Below are positions 9,021 to 16,515 of a stretch of 64,000 nt of DNA, piece by piece. Position 1 is the stretch's first letter. Every line of letters begins with the position of its first letter. The stretch covers positions 620,001-684,000 of the forward strand of contig JBMNJV010000001.1 in the NCBI GenBank assembly GCA_050951845.1, written 5' to 3'. The stretch is from UBA5436 sp050951845 (GTDB lineage Bacteria; Bacillota; Clostridia; Saccharofermentanales; DTU023). The translations under genes and the position numbers were made by a program. The notes below the pieces were generated by a model that saw only the letters and a program-made list of their open reading frames with translations, was not told where the DNA came from and did not search any database.

Positions 9021-10410
9021 AAGCGGAAGGCTCTGTTAACTAAAGATGAAGAAAAAGAGATCTGAAAAGCAAACTGGCGAAACTTGAAGAAAATTTTCAC
9101 CACAAACTTTTGAAATCAGATCAAGAGTAACAGAAAAAAGTGTGTAAGCAAAGAAAATTAGAAAATTAAGCACACAAAGTAATCTCAAAAAGAGATTGAA
9201 GAAGAAAATTGAAACTTGAAATCTGAATAAGCCTTAGGTAATCAAAAGGAACTTTTGTCTGGCTTTTTCGCTATATTTAGCTCCTGCCACTAGTGCCGGT
9301 GTGAGATTGTTCAGCGAAGAATGCGGTTTAATAAAGTTGTAAAAGCAAACAAAGAGCGCAATGAGAATGTTGGCAGATTCGAAAGACTTAAACCCTTTTT
9401 TGGGTTTGTACCAAGCTTTAAACTGTCCGTTAAAGGCTTCGATAGGATTATTGTTAATCACATCTTCAAAGCTTTCTACCTGTAGGAAATCGACATCAGG
9501 AAAGAACCTGTGAGCCGGTTGTTGGTAAGCATAATAGCGATCCATAATAACAGCTTCTCGAGGTTGCCCGAATTGTTCTTTGCAGCTATGTAGCAAAGCA
9601 TGAGCAGCGGTAGAGTCTCTGAATTCAGAGATATGGAAATCCAAGATGACTCTGGTTTCAAAATCTAAAGCAAACCAAACGTAATAGTTCTTGCCATTGA
9701 TTTTGATATACGTTTCATCGAAGTGCCACTCATCAGAATCGGCAAGATTCAGCTGTTTCTTGTATGGTCTGACAGCTTGAAGTATAGCGGGAGCAAATCG
9801 TTTGCACCACTTATAAATAGTGACATGAGAGATTTTGATGTTGTGAACGAACCAAAGATGTTGGCTAATCTTTCTCAAAGTAGAATGGTCAAAGAAATAA
9901 AGAGTAAGAGCAGTGAAGACAAGATGAAAAGGGTGTCTCATGCGTTTCATGGTAAACTCTTCCAAGTTAATTTGATCGGAAGAAGCAGGTGGAATCTCCA
10001 CTAACTTAGGCACGTTGAACCCATGGTAACACTGTTTATCCCCACATCTGAAGTTAGAATACAACTTATAATCATGATGTAGGAAAGTAGCTTTACCGCA
10101 TCTGGGACAAGGTGGATACTTCCTGTAAGTAGATCTTGGTTTAGCAGGTTTAATAGGTTTTGTAGGAGTCCATTGTCTTTTACAAGATTTACACTGAAAC
10201 TTTTGATACCCGTCTTTATCTTTCCCGAATCGATAAAGATCTTTAGAAAAACAGCGAGGGCAAATGAGGTTAAATGATGAGTTATTTGATATACTTTTCA
10301 TGAGATCTGAATTGTCCTTTCTCGGAGGTAAATGTTGTTTGGGTAAAAACATTCTACCAGAGGCTTTTCAGATCTCTTTTTAATTTTTAAGTTAACAGAA
10401 CAAAGCGGAA
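9021..10410. mobile_element. IS6-family insertion sequence with 8-bp target duplication
   Basis: The element spans 9029-10402. The left end begins GGCTCTGTTAACT and the right end, read inward, TGTTCTGTTAACT, matching the GGCTCTGTT ends usual in IS6/IS26-type elements. The target duplication AAGCGGAA is present at 9021-9028 and 10403-10410. Comparison with uninterrupted cadA in block B confirms both edges. A further inner match (AAAAGAGATCTGAAAAG) extends the inverted symmetry. Confidence 0.93.
9234..10352 (-). CDS. IS6/IS240-type DDE transposase with two zinc ribbons
   Basis: The 372-aa protein is longer than the roughly 230-aa IS26 type because of two N-terminal Cys-rich zinc ribbons (CPRC...CKSC near residues 34-58 and CPRC...C near 82-105). 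The DDE core has D in EWHFDETYI, D in VIMDRYYAYQ and E in NNNPIEAFNGQFK. A later start at 10301 (MKSISNNSSF) is also possible. It lies opposite to the disrupted ATPase gene. Confidence 0.88.
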   Translation of the reverse strand: MFLPKQHLPPRKDNSDLMKSISNNSSFNLICPRCFSKDLYRFGKDKDGYQKFQCKSCKRQWTPTKPIKPAKPRSTYRKYPPCPRCGKATFLHHDYKLYSNFRCGDKQCYHGFNVPKLVEIPPASSDQINLEEFTMKRMRHPFHLVFTALTLYFFDHSTLRKISQHLWFVHNIKISHVTIYKWCKRFAPAILQAVRPYKKQLNLADSDEWHFDETYIKINGKNYYVWFALDFETRVILDFHISEFRDSTAAHALLHSCKEQFGQPREAVIMDRYYAYQQPAHRFFPDVDFLQVESFEDVINNNPIEAFNGQFKAWYKPKKGFKSFESANILIALFVCFYNFIKPHSSLNNLTPALVAGAKYSEKARQKFLLIT

Positions 10411-11352
10411 TTTCCGGAGAAACTTTATTAGAAATAGCTGCATATAGCGAATATTATTCAAATCATCCGATTGCAGCGGGTATTATTGCAGCATATGGAA
10501 AATCAATTGATCCTGATTTAATAGAAAATGTAGAAGAAATCAGTGGTCATGGTATTTGTGCCAAAATTGACGGAAACACCGTATTATCCGGCAATGCCAA
10601 ATTAATGCAAAAATTTAAAATTGAATTTCCGAGCAACAATGAATCCGGAACTATAGTCCACGTGGCTCTAAATAATAAATATATCGGCTATATTGTAATT
10701 GAAGACCAATTGAAAACGGATGCCGGACGAGCAATCAAAGATTTACATCAAATCGGCATTTCAGAGATTTCCATGTTTACGGGTGACCAAGACATAACTG
10801 CCAATAAAATATCCGGGCAATTGGGACTTGATAAATATAAAGCTGAACTTTTGCCGGCAGATAAAGTTAAACATTTAGAGAAAGCTTTATCTGAAAAAAA
10901 TAACACCAATGAATTAATCGCTTATGTCGGAGACGGAATTAACGATGCACCTGTTCTGGCAAGAGCGGATATCGGTATAGCAATGGGAGGTATGGGTTCA
11001 GATGCGGCAATTGAAGCTGCCGATGTGGTAATCATGAATGATCAACCTTCTAAAATAGCTGAAGCAATTCAAATCGGTCGCAAAACATTCCGCATCGTCA
11101 AACAAAACATTATTTTTGCCTTAGGAGTCAAATTCGCAATTCTAATTTTAGCAGTATTGGGAATTGCCAACATGTGGCTGGCTGTTTTTGGCGACGTGGG
11201 GGTCACGATTATTGCTGTATTTAATGCAATGCGTGCTCTAAATCCCCGGTTTTCACTAAAACAAACTTGAAGTTTCCGGTTATTTCTATAAAACTAATTC
11301 GAAGCTTTATTAAGAAATCTAATATTTAGAAATATAATCTCTCCTTCATTCA

Positions 11353-11408
11353 AAAGCCTCCGGAGTTCATACCATTCACTTTTGCACATGCAGGACTCCG
11401 GAGGCTTT
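11353..11408. terminator. Bidirectional terminator between cadA and arsR, copy A
   Basis: Perfect 14-bp arms AAAGCCTCCGGAGT and ACTCCGGAGGCTTT are separated by 28 bases, with A/T on both sides, between convergent genes. It is conserved in block B (62438-62494). Confidence 0.7.
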
Positions 11409-11412
11409 ATAT

Positions 11413-11501
11413 CAACTTTATATCCAGAAGCTTCATATCAGCTTTATATCCAGAAGCTTCATATCAGCTTTATATCTAGAAGCTTCATATCAGCTTTATA
11501 T
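11413..11501. repeat. 26-bp tandem repeat, 3.4 copies
   Basis: Units start at 11413, 11439, 11465 and 11491 (partial). Each contains CTTTATATCCAGAAGCTTC, with one or two substitutions. The array is absent at the same place in block B, so it arose or was lost after the blocks separated. Confidence 0.9.
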
Positions 11502-11520
11502 ATGAGAATAACTTTAGCAA

Positions 11521-11895
11521 TTAATCATGATAGTGGCGTTTGGTCGGACAAACCATGTTGAAATAACTGTCAATCATTTGATGCATTAAATTTGCTAAAT
11601 CGGTTTCTGCCAATTTATAATAAACTTCTTTACCGTCACGACGACTGGTAATTAGACCATGAAGTTTCAAACTTTTTAAATGATGCGCTACAGCAGCAGG
11701 ACTCATATCAACAGCAGATGCAATATTTATACCACATTCTTCCGTATGACAAAGAATCCACAGAATTCTTAAACGAGTGCTGTCATTAAGCTGTTTAAAC
11801 AAATCTGCAGCCTCAATAAATTTCTCTTCCGACGGCATCAAAGCCAAAATCTTTTCTGTATCTTTTCCATGATCGTGCGGCAATTTATCAGTCAT
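11521..11895 (-). CDS. ArsR/SmtB-family metal-sensing repressor, copy A
   Basis: The winged-helix core has LNDSTRLRILWILCHTEECGI and a recognition helix in MSPAAVAHHLKSLKLHG. The N-terminus has a HDHGKD cluster and the C-terminus CPTKRHYHD, both potential metal ligands, and a Cys lies in the TEEC segment. The start ATG (11895) follows GGGGGA, and the same start is used in copy B with AAGGAGG. It converges on cadA, and its likely target is the promoter at 7400-7460. Confidence 0.88.
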   Translation of the reverse strand: MTDKLPHDHGKDTEKILALMPSEEKFIEAADLFKQLNDSTRLRILWILCHTEECGINIASAVDMSPAAVAHHLKSLKLHGLITSRRDGKEVYYKLAETDLANLMHQMIDSYFNMVCPTKRHYHD

Positions 11896-12020
11896 TGGAT
11901 CCCCCTTATTAGCTTTATTATACAAAAGAGATATCGAAAACTGAATAATTAATAATCTAAATAGAAAAAGAAATGTTGACCAGTCACGATTTATATGCTT
12001 TAAGGACTTATTTGAATTAA

Positions 12021-12224
12021 TTAAAACAGAACAACCTCTACATCATCAATTTCCAGCATTTGACCAACGAAAATCGGTACTTGGAGTTCAGTGTCGATGA
12101 TGAAATATAAGAAAGGACTTGTCAAATAAACTGTTTTTTCTCCAGGTTCCTCTATGGCTGTCTCGTCTTTCATTTCCACTGCGGTCGCAGCAGCAGCTTT
12201 GGTTCCCTCGGCATCAATTTCCAA
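12021..12224 (-). pseudogene. Serpin C-terminal fragment
   Basis: The 67 codons contain EIDAEGTKAAAATAVEM, which matches the serpin hinge before the reactive-centre loop (E-E-G-T-x-A-A-A-A-T). They end FLYFII...VPIFVGQML, the serpin C-terminal strand motif. The body of the serpin (about 300 residues) is missing, and an in-frame TAA stands just upstream (near 12230). The remnant marks a breakpoint between block A and the resolvase end of the ICE. Confidence 0.75.
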
Positions 12225-12265
12225 ACCTTATTGCCATTTTTTATTCTCACAATTTAATAAATATA

Positions 12266-12832
12266 TTAATTTTGTTGTCGTTTAGCTCTAATTAAAGTAC
12301 TTTTACTGATCCCTGTCATTTCAGTGACTTGAGAATAAGAATGTGTATTAAGCAAACTCAAAGCAAGCTGAATTTGTTCTTCAGTATATTTCTTTTTTCT
12401 GCCTTCTCTATAATTAGGATTTCTTCTTGCAACCGCTTTTCCTTCCTGGGTCCTTTCTACAATCATATCTCTTTCAAACTGAGCAAAAGCTAAAAGCATA
12501 TTTCTAAATAGTGTACTTACCGAGCTGTTATCCAAAACTCCTAAATTAAGAACTTCAACCTTAATACCGTTATCAATAAGATAAGTAATTAATTCACTAG
12601 TTTGTCCAATGCTCCTAGCAAACCTATCTAGTTTTGTGATGATAATTGTATCATCAGGTTTTAGGATTTTAAGCAATTTATTTAATTCCGGTCTATCGAG
12701 TTTAGTCCCTGAGAAAACATCTTTATATATTATTTCAGCTCCGGCTTTCTCTAGAAGTTCTATTTGATTTTCGAGACTATTTCCATCAGCTGCTTGTCCT
12801 TTTGTGCTGACTCTGGCATAACCGTATTTCAT
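12266..12832 (-). CDS. Small serine recombinase (resolvase/invertase)
   Basis: The 188-aa protein fits the resolvase/invertase family. The catalytic Ser is in YARVSTKGQ, followed by DVFSGTKLDRPELNKLL, TKLDRFARS, AQFERDMIVERTQEG and a C-terminal helix-turn-helix (MTGISKSTLIRA). The family resolves multimers or inverts DNA. At the edge of the ICE it probably keeps the circular form monomeric. A likely binding region with repeated ATGACAC and inverted GACAC...GTGTC lies directly upstream. Confidence 0.9.
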   Translation of the reverse strand: MKYGYARVSTKGQAADGNSLENQIELLEKAGAEIIYKDVFSGTKLDRPELNKLLKILKPDDTIIITKLDRFARSIGQTSELITYLIDNGIKVEVLNLGVLDNSSVSTLFRNMLLAFAQFERDMIVERTQEGKAVARRNPNYREGRKKKYTEEQIQLALSLLNTHSYSQVTEMTGISKSTLIRAKRQQN

Positions 12833-12850
12833 AAAAATTACCTTTCTTTA

Positions 12851-12944
12851 ATGACACTATAATATGACACCGTTCAAAGTACTGAAATTACTGCATATGA
12901 AAAGCGGTGCCACAACTCAGGAGTTATGACACCGGTTCAGTGTC
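12851..12944. promoter_or_regulatory. Candidate res site / promoter of the serine recombinase
   Basis: ATGACAC occurs at 12851, 12864 and 12926. GACAC-N7-GTGTC forms a palindrome at 12928-12944, and GCGGTGCCA near 12904 is an inverted partner of ATGACACCG. Several related sites in both orientations just upstream of a resolvase gene fit a res site with subsites. The assignment rests on pattern alone. Confidence 0.45.
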
Positions 12945-12953
12945 TTGTATGTT

Positions 12954-13019
12954 TTTAGTGAAGAGCTTCACTAAAAGTTTCAGATTCCCAGTTAACAAAA
13001 ATTGGTGAAGAACTTCACT
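12954..13019. repeat. Two AGTGAAG-N2-CTTCACT palindromes
   Basis: TTTAGTGAAG-AG-CTTCACTAAA occupies 12954-12975 and GGTGAAG-AA-CTTCACT 13004-13019. They follow the stop codon of the peptidoglycan hydrolase gene. The same motif occurs after the virD4 and 47325 gene stops. Confidence 0.7.
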
Positions 13020-13025
13020 AAAAGT

Positions 13026-16000
13026 TTAATAATAAGTCATAGGATCAACCGACTTTCCATCAACTTGAATCTCATAATGCAGATGTGGACCGGTAGAAAA
13101 ACCTGTAGAGCCAATATAACAAATAATATCACCGGCATTGACACGTTGACCTACAATGCAATTAAATCCGCTTAAATGGCAATACATTGTAATTAACCCA
13201 TTCCCATGGTCGATCTTTACAGTATTACCATTAATATCTATCCATCCTACATGAGTTACAGTTCCGGATGCCGGTGCTATAACAGGAGTTCCAGTAGGTG
13301 CAGCAATATCGGTACCTGTATGAAAGTCTGAATAACCCTCCCAAGATCTTGGACCGAAATGCGAAGCTATATTCTTGGATGAAGGAACAGGCCATTGCAA
13401 ACTCCTTGAATTCGGATTAATTAATCCATTTTTAACTCGGCCGAAACAATAAAAATGTTCTCTATAATAATCAAGAGTTAAGTCAGTATATTCAATCGGG
13501 CTTCCGGCATGTATCATTTGGTTGTTACCGGCATAAATTCCAACATGTGAGATTCTATTTGCTGAAGCATATGTTCTTTCAAAAAAGACCAAATCTCCGG
13601 CTCTGGCTTCTTCAGGAGATATATAGTCACAATATGAATCAAATACTCCTTGAGCGGATGTACGAGGCATATTCACAACTCCTGAGTTGGTAAAAGCCCA
13701 ACAAACAAAGCTTGAGCAGTCAAAGGCATTTGGACCATTTGCTCCGTATATATAAGGTTTCCCTAAGTGTTTTTCAGCTTCTGCGAATAACGCTTGAACA
13801 TACTGATCAGCATACATTCCACCATAATCAGCTCTGTCTTTATAATCCTTAAAAGTGTTGTAATACTCATAAGCTTTAGCTTCTCTGGTAGGATAATTTG
13901 CGAGATCATAATTGGGCGATTCGAAATTCCAACAGAAAACCTCTGTTGCCAAGCTAATATCTTTAAGTGACTTAAATTCATTTATTCCACCATCTAGACC
14001 AAAATAATTGTACGGTGCAGGATAGGGTAGACTCATTTTATTAAATCTATATTTTTGGCTATATGTTAATTCATGCAATAAGAACTCAAGTTGTATATTT
14101 AAGTCTTTCCAATCTGCTCCACGAGCTTCTGCCATGGAAAGAAACTGTTGTTTTCTATCAAAACTCCATTGTATTAAACCTATTCCTTCTCCGGGATTGG
14201 TTGCAGTCTGCTCTATCGTATCCGTCTTAAATCTGGACTCCGCATAAATATTGCCCATAATTCCGGCAATGGATTCCTTGCTAAATCCATTTTCCAGTAG
14301 AAAAAACCATACTATAGCTTCAGTGCTACCGGCTAGTATAGGTCTATTGCTAGTGGCATCTATTCCTGCAATTTTATATATTGCTTCCTTTAGCAAAAGC
14401 ATATTCTCGTTGCCGTCCGGAACCATACTGGTATCAAAATTCGGAAGCATAACTTCAGTTGTAATAGTTAAAGTTTTATGGACTGTAACAACGGTTTTAG
14501 TATTTTCTTTATCGTTTTCATCTTCCTCAGAATTTGAGTCATCAGGATCTGAAGGTATTATATTCGTGATTTCTTTTGTAGTTATTTCATATTTGATATT
14601 TACGTTATTCTCATAGAATTTCTCTAATTCATTTTTAAAATCTCCATTCGGATTATATATTAGAGCTAAATAAATCTGATGTAGTTCCGGAATCCCATAA
14701 CCTGTTGTTAATACCAAACTATCATGTTCATTATTTGCAATTATTTCTTCAATTGTTTCTTTATGTCTCATTGAAAGTTCTCTAATTGCTTTAAAGTCCG
14801 GATCTTTCAAAGCTTCTTCTATATTAAAATCTTCATTTAAAACATCTAATAATTTTCGAGTTGGTTGGTACTGGGCTACAGCGGAAATTGCAATTACAAT
14901 AATTATTGCTACAGCAAATATTGCTATCCCTATCGGTCCCAAAGCTTTTACGACAGTAGTTATTAATTTGATTAATCCCTTAACAAGTAGTTGTGCAATT
15001 TTTACCGCAACTTTTCTTATTGTTTTAACAGCTTTTTTAACAAGACCTTTTCCCAAAACAATAGCAGGCGTTGCAGATTCTTCTGCTAATTGTTGCGTAT
15101 CTTTATTATTTAAATTAGCTGTATTGCTTATTGTAGAAGTCGTCTTTTTAATATTTTGCCCTACTTTGGATAATTTGTTTTTTGTTTTCGTGGCAAAATT
15201 TTTATTTGCTTTTTTATGTTTATTTATGTTCGACTTTTCTTGACTTATTTTTGCTTTTGGGGAATTTTCTTTTTCGGCATTGTTTTTAGTTTTTTTAGTT
15301 TTTGTTTTCTTAATCCTGAGTTTGTAACTTAACTCTGCTTTTTTGATATCGTAATTTTCTGTCGGTTTCGATTCAATGATTTGTGGTTTTATTCTATCTT
15401 CATAAGTATTTATTTGCTTTTTATCATAATCCCTTAAACTGATCTTTTTATTAGTTTCTATTTTCTTTTTCTCTGTAAATTGCTGCGGGTATATTTTTAC
15501 TACTTTAAATGATGCATTAGCTTTTTTACTTCTTTTATTTAACACTAATCGGTTTTTATTAATCCGGACATTCCTTCTGTTTTCATTATTAAGAACCAGA
15601 TTAGAATTTTGTTTTTTCTTAATATCTCTTAGTTTTTTGCGTTTGACTAAAATAGCAGGATAATTCTTATTGCTGGAAGAAATCTTTTCATTAAGATCAG
15701 TTTTTAAATCTTCTTTCTTAGATACTGAAATCGCCTTTTTTCTTCCTGTACCTAACACTCTTCGGTTCTTATTAATCAGGACATTTTTTCTATTCTCGTT
15801 ATTATGGACAATATTAGAGTCTTGTTTGTTAGGTTTAACCTGTACATCAGGTGCTTTTACAGGGTGGAATAAAAAGTCATTTGTTTTCTTGTCATCGTTT
15901 TTCAATTTTATGTTACTTTTTGTATTATCATCCGAGATAATGTTACAAGAGGTATCATTATCTAAATTGATGTTACTTTGTGTATCACTATTCAAAGATT

Positions 16001-16514
16001 TATCTTTATAGTAACGTTCATTGCTGTTATGTTTTTTGTTCTTTTGTTCAATTCTTCTTTTATAACTATCATCACTTCTTTTAGAGTTATTTTCAAAAAC
16101 ATAGTTTTTAGAATTGTCTGCATTTCCATCTTTGTTTCTTATATTTATAATCTTAATACTTCCATCTTCATCTTCAATTTCCGGATTAACAACTGTTGGA
16201 TTTTCAGTATTTGTGACATCTAAAGAGAATACATCTTGTGTTCCTAACAATTTATTAGAGAATTCTTTTTCTCTTTTTCTTTTAATTTCTTCGATTTGTT
16301 TGATCAGTAATTCTCTTTGTTTTTTTATTATTTCGCTTCTATCTGAATTAACAGATTGTTTCTCATCAGATATTTTTGTCTTTTCCGACATTTTTTCTGT
16401 GCAGGAGATGTCCTTTTGCTCAGATAAAAAAAGACTATCAACTTTTTGCTGATAGTCCTTCTTATCCGTATCTTTCTTATTCTGAAACAGGTTGTTTTTG
16501 TCATCTTTGTCCAT
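13026..16514 (-). CDS. Conjugation peptidoglycan hydrolase: lysozyme-like + NlpC/P60 + M23
   Basis: The protein has about 1162 residues. The first 500 or so are Lys/Asn-rich, of low complexity and presumably cytoplasmic. One membrane segment follows (ALGPIGIAIFAVAIIIVIAI, about 520-545). Outside come a phage-tail-lysozyme-like domain (GIMGNIYAESRF, GLIQWSFDRKQQF, about 725-870), an NlpC/P60 domain (Cys in NAFDCSSF near 933, His in ISHVGIYAG near 989) and an M23 endopeptidase domain (FHTGTDIAAP near 1061, HLHYEI near 1146). It is the VirB1-like cell-wall opener of the type IV secretion system. The start ATG (16514) overlaps the virB4 stop as TAATATG, indicating translational coupling. Confidence 0.88.
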   Translation of the reverse strand: MDKDDKNNLFQNKKDTDKKDYQQKVDSLFLSEQKDISCTEKMSEKTKISDEKQSVNSDRSEIIKKQRELLIKQIEEIKRKREKEFSNKLLGTQDVFSLDVTNTENPTVVNPEIEDEDGSIKIINIRNKDGNADNSKNYVFENNSKRSDDSYKRRIEQKNKKHNSNERYYKDKSLNSDTQSNINLDNDTSCNIISDDNTKSNIKLKNDDKKTNDFLFHPVKAPDVQVKPNKQDSNIVHNNENRKNVLINKNRRVLGTGRKKAISVSKKEDLKTDLNEKISSSNKNYPAILVKRKKLRDIKKKQNSNLVLNNENRRNVRINKNRLVLNKRSKKANASFKVVKIYPQQFTEKKKIETNKKISLRDYDKKQINTYEDRIKPQIIESKPTENYDIKKAELSYKLRIKKTKTKKTKNNAEKENSPKAKISQEKSNINKHKKANKNFATKTKNKLSKVGQNIKKTTSTISNTANLNNKDTQQLAEESATPAIVLGKGLVKKAVKTIRKVAVKIAQLLVKGLIKLITTVVKALGPIGIAIFAVAIIIVIAISAVAQYQPTRKLLDVLNEDFNIEEALKDPDFKAIRELSMRHKETIEEIIANNEHDSLVLTTGYGIPELHQIYLALIYNPNGDFKNELEKFYENNVNIKYEITTKEITNIIPSDPDDSNSEEDENDKENTKTVVTVHKTLTITTEVMLPNFDTSMVPDGNENMLLLKEAIYKIAGIDATSNRPILAGSTEAIVWFFLLENGFSKESIAGIMGNIYAESRFKTDTIEQTATNPGEGIGLIQWSFDRKQQFLSMAEARGADWKDLNIQLEFLLHELTYSQKYRFNKMSLPYPAPYNYFGLDGGINEFKSLKDISLATEVFCWNFESPNYDLANYPTREAKAYEYYNTFKDYKDRADYGGMYADQYVQALFAEAEKHLGKPYIYGANGPNAFDCSSFVCWAFTNSGVVNMPRTSAQGVFDSYCDYISPEEARAGDLVFFERTYASANRISHVGIYAGNNQMIHAGSPIEYTDLTLDYYREHFYCFGRVKNGLINPNSRSLQWPVPSSKNIASHFGPRSWEGYSDFHTGTDIAAPTGTPVIAPASGTVTHVGWIDINGNTVKIDHGNGLITMYCHLSGFNCIVGQRVNAGDIICYIGSTGFSTGPHLHYEIQVDGKSVDPMTYY
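15912..16001. repeat. 30-bp repeat, 3 units, inside peptidoglycan hydrolase gene
   Basis: On the plus strand, GTTACT/GTTACA starts recur at 15912, 15942 and 15972, each followed by a GTATCA-like segment. They encode decapeptides of the type DTxSNIxLxN. The same unit is found in parB (48370-48489). Confidence 0.8.
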
Positions 16515-16515
16515 A

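Larger units (their letters stand above)
7945..11270 (+). pseudogene. cadA: CadA/ZntA-type P-type ATPase, copy A, broken by IS6 element
   Basis: The 5' part (7945-9028) encodes about 361 residues up to just after the phosphorylation motif DKTGTLTKG. After a 1374-bp insertion, the frame resumes at 10411 and runs to 11270 with the GDGIND hinge motif. The CPC membrane motif (SCPCALVVSIP) is the form found in Zn/Cd/Pb exporters. Removing the insertion and one target duplication restores a frame collinear with intact copy B (60459-62402). No working ATPase can be made because the nucleotide-binding half is separated. An internal ATG (10605) could still express a C-terminal piece. Confidence 0.92.
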
